Origin: Mesorhizobium loti
Lineage (GTDB): Bacteria > Pseudomonadota > Alphaproteobacteria > Rhizobiales > Rhizobiaceae
Direction of reading: 5' to 3'
Assembly (NCBI GenBank): GCA_002356515.1
Contig: AP017605.1
Location: 2,542,001-2,606,000 of the forward strand
Length of the DNA: 64,000 bases
Shown here piece by piece: positions 36,774-45,628 of this stretch (positions are counted from its first letter, which is position 1; every line of letters starts with the position of its first letter). The position numbers were made by a program, and so were the translations under genes. Under the pieces are notes generated by a model. It was not told where the DNA came from. It worked only from the letters and a program-made list of their open reading frames with translations, and did not search any database.

Positions 36774-37466
36774 ATGTGCGGCCGCTACACCCGATATCTG
36801 ACATGGTCGGAAATCCACCGACTCTACCGGCTCACGGCGCCGGCGGAAATCGGCCGCAATGACGAGCGGCGCTACAACATCGCGCCGACGCAGGACGTGC
36901 CTTTCGTCACCGCCGGCGAGAACGGGAACCACCGCCTGCGGGAGGGGGGATGGTGGCTCGTTCCGTTCTGGGCAAAGGAAATGCCTAAGGCGGCCATGTT
37001 CAACGCCAGGATTGAAAGCATCGACACGACGCCGGCCTTCCGCGACGCCTTCAAGTCGAAACGCTGCCTGATCCCGGCTGATGGCTTCTACGAATGGACG
37101 ATTTCGCCAGCCGACGGCAAGAAAGATCCCTGGCACATCTACCTGCCGGGCCACGCGCCTTTCTCGTTTGCGGGTCTATGGGCACACAACTCCAATCTCG
37201 ATATCACCAGCTGCACTATCATCACCGAGCCCGCAGGCGAGCCGATGAAGAACCTGCACGACCGTCAGCCGGTCATTCTCGACCAGACCTATTACGACGC
37301 ATGGCTCGACCCGGCGACGCCGAAGGAATATCTGAAAGATATCCTCAGCCACGACATCGACGGCCAGTTGCAGTTCAACCGAGTTGGGCGCGACGTCAAT
37401 TCGACCGTCATAAACAAGCAGCCGAATGATCAGCCTGCCCTGGTCGGACCGATAAATCCGCTATGA
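36774..37466 (+). CDS. yedK: HMCES/YedK-type abasic-site DNA-protein crosslinking protein (SOS-associated)
   Basis: 230 residues. The ATG at 36774 is fixed by the catalytic cysteine, which must be residue 2 (MCGRYTRY). Other family marks: RYNIAPTQDVPFV, FNARIESIDTTPAFRD with the conserved Asn, the catalytic Glu of IPADGFYEW, and the His of NLHDRQPVIL. The protein shields abasic sites in single-stranded DNA by a thiazolidine crosslink. A GTTC-N7-GTTC box precedes it. Its stop overlaps the next ATG. The last 106 bp are repeated at 46816-46921. Confidence 0.95.
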   Translation: MCGRYTRYLTWSEIHRLYRLTAPAEIGRNDERRYNIAPTQDVPFVTAGENGNHRLREGGWWLVPFWAKEMPKAAMFNARIESIDTTPAFRDAFKSKRCLIPADGFYEWTISPADGKKDPWHIYLPGHAPFSFAGLWAHNSNLDITSCTIITEPAGEPMKNLHDRQPVILDQTYYDAWLDPATPKEYLKDILSHDIDGQLQFNRVGRDVNSTVINKQPNDQPALVGPINPL

Positions 37467-37639
37467 GCGACGAACCAATCAAGCTTGCCGAAGGCATGAT
37501 GGCGGCGCCGCACGTCTGCGAGTTTGAAGGATGCGGGAAGCGCGCGCCGTTCGGATTTGCCAAGCCGAGACAGCCATCGCACTGGTTCTGTTTCGAACAT
37601 CGAGAACACGGCGACCGCTATTTGGCGGGGGTGAGATGA
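37463..37639 (+). CDS. Small Cys-containing protein, copy A
   Basis: 58 residues (MSDEPIKLAEGMMAAPHVCE). HVCEFEGCGKRAPFG and HWFCFEHRE supply Cx4C and C-x2-H residues that could hold a zinc ion. It overlaps yedK upstream and the next gene downstream by ATGA, so all three are translationally coupled. Compared with copy B at 46918 it lacks eight residues (RQGGRIEN), probably a 24-bp deletion. Confidence 0.7.
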   Translation: MSDEPIKLAEGMMAAPHVCEFEGCGKRAPFGFAKPRQPSHWFCFEHREHGDRYLAGVR

Positions 37640-37881
37640 TCAGTCGACCAAGAGAAGCGAACGATTATCCAGACCGAGTCATCGACTGCCAGGAGGCAAT
37701 GGAGCCCGGCTTCCAGGCCATCGTTGATTGCATGCTGGAGGCTGGCTGGTCGCGCGGCGAAATGCTGCGGTCACTGAAGCGGCTGATCGCGGCGGACAAC
37801 ATGACCCAGAGAGAGAACGCCAGGACGGAAACACAGCTTGCCATTGCGCGCGCCATGATGCGCGCCGGGAAGCCTTTATAG
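37636..37881 (+). CDS. Small helical protein, copy A
   Basis: 81 residues (MISRPREANDYPDRVIDCQE), identical to the protein encoded at 47115-47360. It is helical with a W-x-R-G-E-M-L-R-S-L core. Third gene of the yedK operon, ending in front of a bidirectional terminator. Function unknown. Confidence 0.7.
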   Translation: MISRPREANDYPDRVIDCQEAMEPGFQAIVDCMLEAGWSRGEMLRSLKRLIAADNMTQRENARTETQLAIARAMMRAGKPL

Positions 37882-37917
37882 CTGAGGGATTGTAGGCACA
37901 GCACCAGCCGCAGTTAC

Positions 37918-37946
37918 TCGAAGGCGGACCTGGGGCCCGCCTTCGA
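37918..37946. terminator. Bidirectional hairpin between convergent genes, copy A
   Basis: TCGAAGGCGG and CCGCCTTCGA form a perfect 10-bp stem with a 9-base loop, placed between the 81-residue gene and the convergent exported-protein remnant. Confidence 0.7.
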
Positions 37947-37960
37947 CGTCCGGCCTAGGT

Positions 37961-38075
37961 TCAGCCGCCCATCTTCTTTGCCATGGCGCAGAAATCTGCG
38001 TGCGACTTGTTGAGCGTGGTATCGCCGCAATCTTTCAAAACCGCTTTCTGTTCATCAGGTTTCATAGCCGTCCAT
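37961..38075 (-). pseudogene. 3' remnant of a small exported-protein gene
   Basis: Encodes only the last 37 residues (AMKPDEQKAVLKDCGDTTLN to CAMAKKMGG) of the 93-residue protein intact at 47440-47721. The homology stops at 38075, inside the codon run for WTAM, where unrelated sequence begins. Confidence 0.92.
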
Positions 38076-38406
38076 CCTCTAAGACCGCCGCTGGGGTGAT
38101 CGCCTTCAGCCGCTGCGGCGATCCGGCCAGTGGCGAATATGAGGACGCCCGGGTGTTCTGTTCCTACGGGTCGTTGCCCGTATTGGAGGTCGAGACCGCA
38201 ATCGCCTGCTAGGCAAATGCGATCGAAACCACCACGCGAGCTTGTTGTGTTCAGGCCGACTCGGAAAAATATGACCCCCACCGCTGGAACCAATATCCAC
38301 ACGGGCTGTTGAGCTGTGCTGGTACAAATGTTCCGCGGTACATTTCCACCCGATTGGCGTGCTCGACACACGAAGTCAAAGCAAGAAGCCGCCTGTGGGA
38401 AACAAT
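38076..38406. other. Junction sequence at the left end of the inserted segment
   Basis: No intact gene. This is the first sequence unique to the 38.1-46.8 kb segment. It contains short stretches faintly like the region around 39225-39305. Confidence 0.4.
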
Positions 38407-39201
38407 ATGAAATTCGTTAAGGTTGCAGCGCCGTTGGCATTGTTTTGCGCGCTTGGTGTCAGCCCGGCGTTCGCTGTATGCAATATCTCCGATGCGAAAC
38501 TCGAGGAGGCCGTGCTCAAGAGCCCTGAGTTGCGCAAGCCAGAAAACCGATACCTGGTCCATGACCTGCGCACCTTGAGGGATGCGGCGTTCGTTCTATG
38601 GACATACGGTTTGCACGACGATTGCGAGCGCGTGCTCGCCAATATCCGCCAACTGATCGCCGCGCCGTCAATGGCCAAGCTCGCGGGTAATGATGAGGAT
38701 CTTGCCGATGAGCAATTGGCAGCAGGCGAACCTAAGCAGCATGAAGGTGGGGGTATCCAGGGCAATCGTGACGCCCCAGACGCCCGCCCGCTCATCAATC
38801 TCGACGACCTTGGACCTGGCCTTCGCGTCGACGAGATCGTCGGCTCCGAGGTCCGCAGCTCGGATGACAAGATCGTTGGCGAAGTTCGAAATGTCGTGAT
38901 TGGCACGAAGGACCGATGGGACTACGCAGTCGTTGCCTCAGGTGGGTTCTTTATCGCCGGTAGGGACAGTATCGTCGTCCCGCTACGTTATCTTCAAGTG
39001 AACGAGGAGCGGACAAGCTTCTACCTCCGCATCTCCAGCGCCGATGTCAAAGCCGTGCCGTTGATGCCCGACCAGAAATATCTGTGGCTTGCGGATGAAG
39101 CGTGGCGAGCGAAGAACGATGCGATCTTCCAGAAGTTGATCCCGGACCCGGTTCGCTCTGGAACCCCGTCGGTCCCACAAGCCAATACCGACTCCAAGTG
39201 A
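38407..39201 (+). CDS. Exported PRC-barrel domain protein
   Basis: 264 residues. ATG 38407 gives the signal peptide MKFVKVAAPLALFCALGVSP ending AFA. An N-terminal helical domain with Cys (VCNISDAKLEEAVLKSPELR, DDCERVLANI) precedes a PRC-barrel of about 85 residues: VDEIVGSEVRSSDDKIVGEV, then VVPLRYLQVNE. PRC-barrels bind proteins or RNA or act in envelope adaptation. A longer frame begins at 38359 but would bury the signal peptide. Confidence 0.8.
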   Translation: MKFVKVAAPLALFCALGVSPAFAVCNISDAKLEEAVLKSPELRKPENRYLVHDLRTLRDAAFVLWTYGLHDDCERVLANIRQLIAAPSMAKLAGNDEDLADEQLAAGEPKQHEGGGIQGNRDAPDARPLINLDDLGPGLRVDEIVGSEVRSSDDKIVGEVRNVVIGTKDRWDYAVVASGGFFIAGRDSIVVPLRYLQVNEERTSFYLRISSADVKAVPLMPDQKYLWLADEAWRAKNDAIFQKLIPDPVRSGTPSVPQANTDSK

Positions 39202-39273
39202 AAGATCGAGCCAAGCCAGCTCGTTCCCTGGCGGTCGAGACCTCGATCACGTGTTAGGCGAACGCACGAGCCT

Positions 39274-39453
39274 TCACGCGCACTTCTTGCGTTCAGCTAC
39301 CTCGACACCAAGCCGGAACGCCTGGCCGTCCGCGTAGGAGCGCGCGTAACTTTCGGCCTCGAAAGGGAAGGTCAGCGTGTTGCCGTAGGCTGTCACGCGG
39401 ACGGTCCATTTCTTGTCGCGAATGATTTCGACTGCGTGCTCGGGCGATCCCAT
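39274..39453 (-). CDS. 59-residue protein of a rhizobial small family
   Basis: MGSPEHAVEIIRDKKWTVRV then FPFEAESYARSYADGQAFRL. It shares the pattern W-x-V-R-V ... F-A-x-S-(Y/F)-A-(D/E)-G-Q-x-x-R-L-G with the genes at 55297 and 56371, so three paralogues lie in this window. One beta sheet and a helix are likely. Function unknown. Confidence 0.6.
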   Translation of the reverse strand: MGSPEHAVEIIRDKKWTVRVTAYGNTLTFPFEAESYARSYADGQAFRLGVEVAERKKCA

Positions 39454-39595
39454 GTGTCCTCCCACGATCACCAAGTGAGGGCACGGAGATAGCGTCGCAA
39501 AAGTCGTTTGAATGCAAACAATTCGACACGTCGGTGTCGTAATGGCGTTGGTCCGGTCAAATGGCCTGTTGCCCAGCCTCCGGATGGTGCGTCTA

Positions 39596-40738
39596 CTATC
39601 GAGATTCAGACGACCAGGGGAAATTGAGATATTGATCGCGGCTGTCGTAGCAGATGTTGCCATACATCCGTAGATAGCCATCTCTTCGCGCCGGATCGGC
39701 ATAGACCGCGCCTGGATTGGCAAGATCCTTTTGATAGTCGCCAAGGTTTTGCGCCGTGATGACGTGCGGCAGGATATCCATCGCTTGCGGGATCGGCTTT
39801 CCCTCGAGCCAGTCGGCCGCATGCTGGCCCATCGCATATCCGAAGACAGGCGAATTCAGGCTGACCGTCATCTTGTAGGGACCTCCCTTTGTGATTTCGG
39901 CTATTGCCTCGGGCTCGCCGTCGATCCCTCCGATGAACTGATCCGGCCTGTCCTTGCCAGCCTCCCGCAGCGCCTGCAGGGCGCCAAGGACGACACCATC
40001 GGCGCCCAGCACCACGTCCACATGCGGATGCGCCTGGATGACCATCCGCATCGTGGCCAATCCTCCTTCCTTGCTGACGGGATTGGGGGAGATATCGGCT
40101 ACGATGCGCACGTCTGGCAGCGTGTCGAGCGCATCGCGGATGGCGACGAAACGCGGCGTGAGAAATTGCAGGCTGTCCTGGGTCAGCAGCACCACGTCGG
40201 CTCGGCCGTGGAACTTGTCCTTGATATACGCGACCGCCGCGTCTCCCAGTTCCTTCCCGGTGAGATATTGCGGCGCGTTGAGCAGCGACGTTGCCGGCGG
40301 TGCGACGACCGTGCTGACATAGGTTCCCGACCACATGGCCTTTTGCAGGCTGGGGGCCAGCGCCGCCGGGTCTACGGGAGACACAACGATCCCTCCCACC
40401 CGCTCGGCGCGCAGCGCCTCGACGTCCGAGATCATCTTGGCGCTGTCATTGGCGGCGAGGGCGACACGATATTCCAGATGGTTGTCTTCGGCCGCCTGAG
40501 CCAGGCCATGATCGACACCCTCGATGAACTCACGCTTGTTGTCCTTGGCGAATGCCAGGATCGGCTTGAGGGCGGTTGGCTTCGAGCAGCTCGGCGCCGT
40601 TGGAACGAATGGCTGTAGAACCGTCGGAACGGTAATGCCGGGTGACCCCTCGGCCAACGAGGCGACATTGGTTGCGAGCAGCAGAGCAGCGATCGGCAGC
40701 ACCTGCTGCATGGCGAATCTACCGGTCTGCCAAAACAT
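39596..40738 (-). CDS. Periplasmic sugar-binding (LacI/RbsB-type) protein, last gene of a phosphorelay operon
   Basis: 380 residues. The start MFWQTGRFAMQQVLPIAALL follows GGAGAG and gives a signal peptide. Type I periplasmic binding fold: IEGVDHGLAQAAEDNHLEYR, VGGIVVSPVDPAALAP, VVLGADGVVLGALQALREAG and FIGGIDGEPEAIAEI. Such proteins bind sugars or quorum molecules and normally serve ABC importers or chemoreceptors. Neither permease nor ATPase is nearby; instead it follows three signalling genes on the same strand (84-bp gap). A role as a sensing partner of the CHASE3 kinase is inferred. Confidence 0.85.
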   Translation of the reverse strand: MFWQTGRFAMQQVLPIAALLLATNVASLAEGSPGITVPTVLQPFVPTAPSCSKPTALKPILAFAKDNKREFIEGVDHGLAQAAEDNHLEYRVALAANDSAKMISDVEALRAERVGGIVVSPVDPAALAPSLQKAMWSGTYVSTVVAPPATSLLNAPQYLTGKELGDAAVAYIKDKFHGRADVVLLTQDSLQFLTPRFVAIRDALDTLPDVRIVADISPNPVSKEGGLATMRMVIQAHPHVDVVLGADGVVLGALQALREAGKDRPDQFIGGIDGEPEAIAEITKGGPYKMTVSLNSPVFGYAMGQHAADWLEGKPIPQAMDILPHVITAQNLGDYQKDLANPGAVYADPARRDGYLRMYGNICYDSRDQYLNFPWSSESR

Positions 40739-40821
40739 CGAACTCTCCACCTGAAGAAAACGCCGGGCGCATCCTTGCATGACCCATGGCGGAGGCAAAG
40801 CCTGCCAGCGCGCATAGCCCG

Positions 40822-41853
40822 TCACTGCGGCAGGGCAAAGCTCAGAGCCACCGCTGTCCCGGGATCGCGTGCCTGATAGGCAACATCGGCGTCGATGCTT
40901 CTTGCCATTGCCTTGATGATGCGCGTTCCCAAGCCGGTGCCCTTGATGACGTTGCCGGCGTTGCCGACGCCGTCGTCCTCGACGGTCAGCAAAGCGCGAC
41001 CCGGCCCGTCCTCGCGCAGCAATACGCGTACATCGCCGGATTTATCGGGATAGGCATATTTGAAGGCATTGGTGACCAATTCGGTCACGATCACCCCGAG
41101 ATTGATCGTGGCGTCGATGCCGAGTGTCAGCGGCGCCAGATCGCTGATCAGGTTGGCGCCGTGCCCCTGGCCACGCATCGAGCCGCCAAGGTTTTCCAGG
41201 AGGCCGCCGAGATAGCCGTCGAGTTCGACGATGCCGACCGAGCCGGAGGTGTAGAGGCGCTTGTGCACCGAGGCTATGGCGAAGATGCGCGCTTGGGTTT
41301 CGGCAAGCGCATCCTTGGCACCCTTGTCCGTCAACACATTGGCCTGCAGGTTGACCAGCGATGAGACCATTGCAAGGCTGTTGGCGACCCGGTGGTTGAC
41401 CTCGGCCAGCAGGAGTTCGGCGCGGTCGCGCGCCGCACGCACCTGCGCCTCGGCGGCTTCCTTCTCGGCGACGAGGCGTGCCTTGGCGACAGCCTGATCG
41501 AGAGCGGAGGCCAGAAGGGCTATGAAGTCGTCACCGATCGTCTTCGGCACGAAGTCGCTAGCCCCGGCCTTCAGGGCGGCCACCGCGACGCTCATTTCGG
41601 AAGAGCCTGTTACATAGACGGCGGGGGGAGCAGCGCCGCGCGTTGCAAGCCTTGCCAGGAATTCAAGCCCGGTCCCGGCTCCCAGATAGTGGTCGAGCGC
41701 CAGGACGTCGAAGCCGCCTTCCTCAAGTCTGGTCAGAGCCTGTTCCGGGCTGGAAGCATGCTCGACGACGAAACCGAGGCGGCCGAGCTTCTTCTGTACG
41801 AGGCGCGCGAGCGCGTCGTCGTCATCGATGTAGAGGACCCTGGTTTCAGGCAT
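40822..41853 (-). CDS. Hybrid receiver-HWE/HisKA_2 histidine kinase
   Basis: 343 residues. An N-terminal receiver (VLYIDDDDALARLV, phospho-acceptor in VLALDHYLGAG, Lys in DFVPKTIGDD) is joined by a short coiled coil (ARLVAEKEAAEAQVRAARDR) to a HisKA_2-type kinase: the His in LLAEVNHRVANSLAMVSSLV, the N box in VTELVTNAFKYAYPDKSG, and GTGLGTRIIKAM. It has no membrane helix. It would receive phosphate at the N-terminus and switch its own kinase. It starts 6 bp after the upstream receiver gene, in the same operon. Confidence 0.92.
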   Translation of the reverse strand: MPETRVLYIDDDDALARLVQKKLGRLGFVVEHASSPEQALTRLEEGGFDVLALDHYLGAGTGLEFLARLATRGAAPPAVYVTGSSEMSVAVAALKAGASDFVPKTIGDDFIALLASALDQAVAKARLVAEKEAAEAQVRAARDRAELLLAEVNHRVANSLAMVSSLVNLQANVLTDKGAKDALAETQARIFAIASVHKRLYTSGSVGIVELDGYLGGLLENLGGSMRGQGHGANLISDLAPLTLGIDATINLGVIVTELVTNAFKYAYPDKSGDVRVLLREDGPGRALLTVEDDGVGNAGNVIKGTGLGTRIIKAMARSIDADVAYQARDPGTAVALSFALPQ

Positions 41854-41859
41854 CGCTTT

Positions 41860-42306
41860 TCAGGCCGTTTCCGGGACCTGAATGACGGTGAACAGGAGGC
41901 CGAGCTGCCTGATGGCGTTGGCGAAGCCTTCGTAGTTCACGGGCTTGGTGATGTAGACGTTGGCGCCGAGATCGTAGCAGCGCTGGATCTCGCGACTGTC
42001 GTCGGTCGTTGTCAGCACCACGACAGGAATCCGCTTGAGATGCTGATTGGCCTTGATTTGTTGCAGAATATCGAGGCCGGTCATGTCAGGCAGATTGAGA
42101 TCGAGAAGGACAAGAAGATGACGGCCGACGCTCGCATCGCCAGAGCCATCCGGCCCGAGCAGATAGGCGAGCGCGCTGGAACCGTTGGTGAAAGCCACGA
42201 CATCGTTGTTGACGCCGGCGCGGCGAATGTTCTTCTCGATGAGACGCGCATGGCCCTCATCGTCCTCGATCATGACGATCGTTACAGGTTTGCCGGCTTG
42301 GCTCAT
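41860..42306 (-). CDS. Single-domain response regulator (Rcp1-like)
   Basis: 148 residues of receiver only: IVMIEDDEGHARLIEKNIRR, phospho-acceptor in LVLLDLNLPDMTG, Thr in VVLTTTDD and Lys in ITKPVNYEGF. The long beta4-alpha4 insertion (GPDGSGDASVGRH) and the spacing are those of regulators paired with phytochrome-type or CHASE kinases. Its ATG overlaps the stop of the kinase gene upstream (ATGA). Likely a shuttle between the CHASE3 kinase and the hybrid kinase. Confidence 0.92.
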   Translation of the reverse strand: MSQAGKPVTIVMIEDDEGHARLIEKNIRRAGVNNDVVAFTNGSSALAYLLGPDGSGDASVGRHLLVLLDLNLPDMTGLDILQQIKANQHLKRIPVVVLTTTDDSREIQRCYDLGANVYITKPVNYEGFANAIRQLGLLFTVIQVPETA

Positions 42307-43829
42307 GCAAACGCTCTTTCGTTTGATGCCGCGATCAGCGGCAGCTCTATCCTGAAAGTTGTCCCAACGTCGAGCTTTGATTTGACCGTGATATCGCCGC
42401 CTAGCCTGCGCAGGATGGCTCGTACATGCGCAAGTCCGATACCGTCGCCAGGCAGGTCCTGTAGACCCGATCGCCGAAACAGCTCGAAAATGCGTTCCAC
42501 GTCCTGCTCGGCGACGCCGCGGCCATTGTCCTCGAAATCGATGGCGATGCGGCCACCGGGGATAATCCTTGCTCCGACCCTGATGCGAAGTGGCCGCGCG
42601 GGCGAGCGATATTTGGTCGCATTGTCGAAAAGGTTGGCAAAGACCTGCTCGAGCGACAGGCGATCGGCCTCGATCTCAACGCCTGCGAGATCGACGTCGA
42701 TCTTCCCGCCCGCTTCCTTGACCTGATGCTGGAAGCTGGAGACGGTGCTTTCGATCAAAGACGCAAGTTGAATGGTTTCGGGCCGCAACGGCCTGCGTCC
42801 CTCGCGCGAAAGCTGGAGGATGGCGTTGATGAGCCCATCCATTTTGCTCGTCGACGAGCGGATGAAACCGATGGCTTCCGGCAGGTCCTCCGCCGCCGCC
42901 ACTCGTGCGTTGGCAACGAGGGGGTCGGACGCGTTGGCGCCGATGCCGGACTTTTCGATGAGCGTCTGCAGGCTGGCGACGCCTGCTTCCAGCTCGCTGG
43001 TGAAACCCATGATGTTGACGAGAGGCGCGCGCAGGTCATGGGTGACGATGTATGCGAAGCGCTGAACCTCTTCATTGGCCCGCACCAGGTCGGCGGTGCG
43101 CTCGCGCACCCTGGTTTCCAGCCCGCTGTTGAGAGCCTCGAGGTTTCGCCGCGCGGCGCTGAGTTCGCGCGTGTGGCGCAAGAGCGACGCCCAGGCAAAG
43201 CCGACCACGATAACGATCGCTATGCCGCCGGCTATGGTGATCATGCGCAGCCAGGCGAAGTAGGACCGTTGTTCCGCCACCCGCGCGGTCAGCCGGTCGT
43301 CGGCCGCAAGGATGATGCCGTTGAAGTAGACGTTGGCCTGATCCATCAGCGTCTTGCCACGGTTGGAAGCGACGATCGCCGCCACGGCATCGTCCTTGCG
43401 CTGTCGCTTCAGGGCGACGGTCTTGTCCATTTCGGCAAGTTTTTCGCCGATGATTGCCTTGAGCTGGTCGATCGATGCCGCAGTCTCGGGTTCGCCGGCA
43501 ACGAGGAGCTGCAACTTTTCGAACCGGCGAAGAGCCGAAGACTTTGCCGTATCGTAAGGCGAGAGATAGATCTCGTTGCCGTTTAAGAGGAAACCCCGCT
43601 GACTGGATTCCGCCGAGAGCAGCGAATTGCGGACATCGACGGCGGCGGTGCGCGTGTCGCGCGCCGCGATCACATCGTCGAAGCTGATGCGCGACTTCTC
43701 GGCGAGCAGGTATGTGGCGGTGACGATGCCCATCAGAACCAGCAGGCCCATCGCCAGCAGAGCGCTGGAGCCACGCAGCATGACCTTGTCGGTTGGATTT
43801 TCAGACAAATTCGTCTCACTGGTGCGCAT
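42303..43829 (-). CDS. CHASE3-domain membrane histidine kinase
   Basis: 508 residues. Two membrane helices (ALLAMGLLVLMGIVTATYLL near 25-44; ITIAGGIAIVIVVGFAWASL near 196-215) bracket a periplasmic CHASE3 sensor with the signature SSQRGFLLNGNEIYLSPY. A coiled coil (ARRNLEALNSGLETRVRERT) leads to HisKA with the phospho-His in YIVTHDLRAPLVNI and a HATPase domain (FANLFDNATKYRSP, DFEDNGRGV, GDGIGLAHV). First gene of a four-gene operon: kinase, receiver, receiver-kinase, sugar-binding protein. Confidence 0.94.
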   Translation of the reverse strand: MRTSETNLSENPTDKVMLRGSSALLAMGLLVLMGIVTATYLLAEKSRISFDDVIAARDTRTAAVDVRNSLLSAESSQRGFLLNGNEIYLSPYDTAKSSALRRFEKLQLLVAGEPETAASIDQLKAIIGEKLAEMDKTVALKRQRKDDAVAAIVASNRGKTLMDQANVYFNGIILAADDRLTARVAEQRSYFAWLRMITIAGGIAIVIVVGFAWASLLRHTRELSAARRNLEALNSGLETRVRERTADLVRANEEVQRFAYIVTHDLRAPLVNIMGFTSELEAGVASLQTLIEKSGIGANASDPLVANARVAAAEDLPEAIGFIRSSTSKMDGLINAILQLSREGRRPLRPETIQLASLIESTVSSFQHQVKEAGGKIDVDLAGVEIEADRLSLEQVFANLFDNATKYRSPARPLRIRVGARIIPGGRIAIDFEDNGRGVAEQDVERIFELFRRSGLQDLPGDGIGLAHVRAILRRLGGDITVKSKLDVGTTFRIELPLIAASNERAFA

Positions 43830-43923
43830 TGGTGGCGTTATCTCTAGCGAGCGTTATACTTTCCCACAACCGACGCGCCGGCCAAACAAGGCTGTGTTCG
43901 CGTTGCATTGAGGGAGGGGACAA

Positions 43924-44789
43924 GTGACTTCGACTTTTACCGTCCATGATGCCAGCGGCTATGAGAAGCTCATGGGCCGATGGAGCCAGAAGCTTGCGCC
44001 GCTGTTCATAGATTTCGCGGGCATCTCGGCTGGCGAGTAGATCCTCGACGTCGGCTGCGGCACTGGCAGTCTGACATTTGCCCTGCTGAAGGCGGCTGAC
44101 CTCAAGGAGATCACCGCCATCGACTATTCGCCGGTTTTCGTCGCTGAAACGATCAGGCGCAGCACTGATCAAGAATAAAGGTTGAGCAGGGCGACGCCTG
44201 CGCGCTGGCCTTTGACGATGGAGCCTTCGATCGCTCGCTGGCGCTTCTGGTGCTGCATTTCGTCACCGACGCCGGCAAGGCTGTGGCCGAAATGCGCCGC
44301 GTCGTTCGGCCTGGCGGCGTCGTCGCCGCTTCTGTCTGGGATCATCTGGGAGGCATGCCGGGCATGCGCATGATGGTCCATACGGTTGCGGCGCTCAGCG
44401 AAGCCGGCCGCCAGTTTCGTGAGCGCTATTGCTACCAACCCATGATGAGGCCGGGAGAGATGAAGGCGACCTTCATTGAGCAAGGGCTTCTGGAGGTTAG
44501 CGCGACGCAGCTGATGATCCGGATGGATTACAGCAATTTTGACGACTATTGGTCGCCGATGGCCGCAGGCGAGGGCCCGTTCGGCAAGTTCTTGTCGTCC
44601 CTCGATGCGCCGGATCGCGCGAGAGCCGAGGCGGCGGTGCGCGAAGCATATCAGGCCGGCCAGCCGGACGGCCCGCGTTCCTTTGCCAATGTCGCCTGGG
44701 CTTGCAGGGGGGCGCGCCCTGAGAGCACCAAGAAGCCTGTCGCATCCGGCTGGGAGGGGGTGACAGTCCCTGGCCGAGGAAGGCGCTAG
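43924..44789 (+). pseudogene. Class I SAM-dependent methyltransferase, broken
   Basis: From GTG 43924 the frame reads VHDASGYEKLMGRWSQKLAP, meets TAG at 44038 and continues ILDVGCGTGSLTFALL, the SAM-binding motif I. After SPVFVAETIRRS a further stop and frameshift near 44173 pass to the frame EQGDACALAFDDGAFDRSLA, LLVLHFVTDAGKAVAEMRRV and VRPGGVVAASVWDH. So one nonsense mutation and one frameshift disrupt a gene otherwise complete at 280-290 residues. Confidence 0.9.
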
Positions 44790-45628
44790 GAAGACTGGCG
44801 CGAGTTTTCCTCGTCCCGCGAGGCGCGTACTTCCGAGCCCTTTGGCGTTTCTGGCTCGGGCCGCTGCGGGTGCGCACCTGCCTCCAGCCCATGCGAATAA
44901 ATATGCGTCAGCAGGGAAGCGGCCGCACTTGCGCGATAGGACGTGCATCCGACCAGTTCACGTCCGCCGAGGCTGGCAGGTCTGTCGGCGACGCGGTCCC
45001 ATACGGTCCACTGCAGGTTGGCCTCTTTCTGGCAAAAGAAGCGAGAATTGGGATTATCCGTTTTACTGATAAGGGGGTCCGGGATTTCTTCACCACTAAG
45101 TCACCCAAGAAAAATGGTGCTGAGCTTGGGATGAAATAGTGTATGCGAAATCATCTCCTTGACCGGGATCAAAAGATTCTGGCGTCTAATTTAGAACCAA
45201 CACACTCAAGGCGACACAAAGGAGGCGCCAACACGCCTCACGTTGCGAAATCAGGCCGCCTGTTGCCACCGGGTTACAGCGCCGATCGAGGGTCTGAGAT
45301 ACGAGTGACCGCAGCGCTTGAGTTTTCTGGATTGTTGGCGGGGGCCATCCCGGGAAGCCGCGTAGTACGAGGAAAAAAGCCCGTCGGCTTCGGTCGGCGG
45401 GTTTTTCTTTGCTGCTTTGTCCGAATGGGGGGGAAACGGCCAGTCCGCTATCGGGGCGAGCACGGCGGATAGCTGCCATTCGGCAGACGGGGCGTTCATC
45501 AATAAAAGTGCGGCGAGGAACCCATGACGGAGGCTCCAGATATCCGGGCCGCCAATTGTAGGGAAGCGCTTAAAGCGCGGCGATATTTCCGACGAGCGGA
45601 CGCATTTCTACAGCGGCCCTGCCGCGAT
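44790..45628. other. Gene-poor stretch containing one terminator
   Basis: No gene recognised in about 840 bp; the only clear element is the hairpin at 45373-45406. Confidence 0.5.
45373..45406. terminator. Strong bidirectional intrinsic terminator
   Basis: A GC-rich stem (GCCCGTCGGC paired with GTCGGCGGG around TTCG) is flanked by six A on the left and TTTTT on the right, so it can work on both strands. On the minus strand it would end the DUF2062 transcript. Confidence 0.85.

Larger units (their letters stand above)
37361..38075 (+). repeat. Direct repeat, copy A (715 bp)
   Basis: Covers the 3' end of yedK, two small genes, a terminator and the last third of an exported-protein gene. Copy B is at 46816-47554. 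The copies differ by a 24-bp indel and about five substitutions. In copy A the left gene is whole and the right one truncated; in copy B the reverse holds. Confidence 0.95.

Noticed and set aside
38150..39305. Possible short direct repeat flanking the PRC-barrel gene (about 38180-38280 and 39225-39305)
   Set aside because: Similarity by eye is only partial and may be chance between GC-rich sequences; not enough to call a repeat.
42726..43586. A 286-codon open frame antisense to the CHASE3 kinase, and similar long antisense frames in traA (14566-15516) and the HWE kinase (19126-19818)
   Set aside because: They mirror codon structure of GC-rich genes on the other strand, with no domains or ribosome binding sites.
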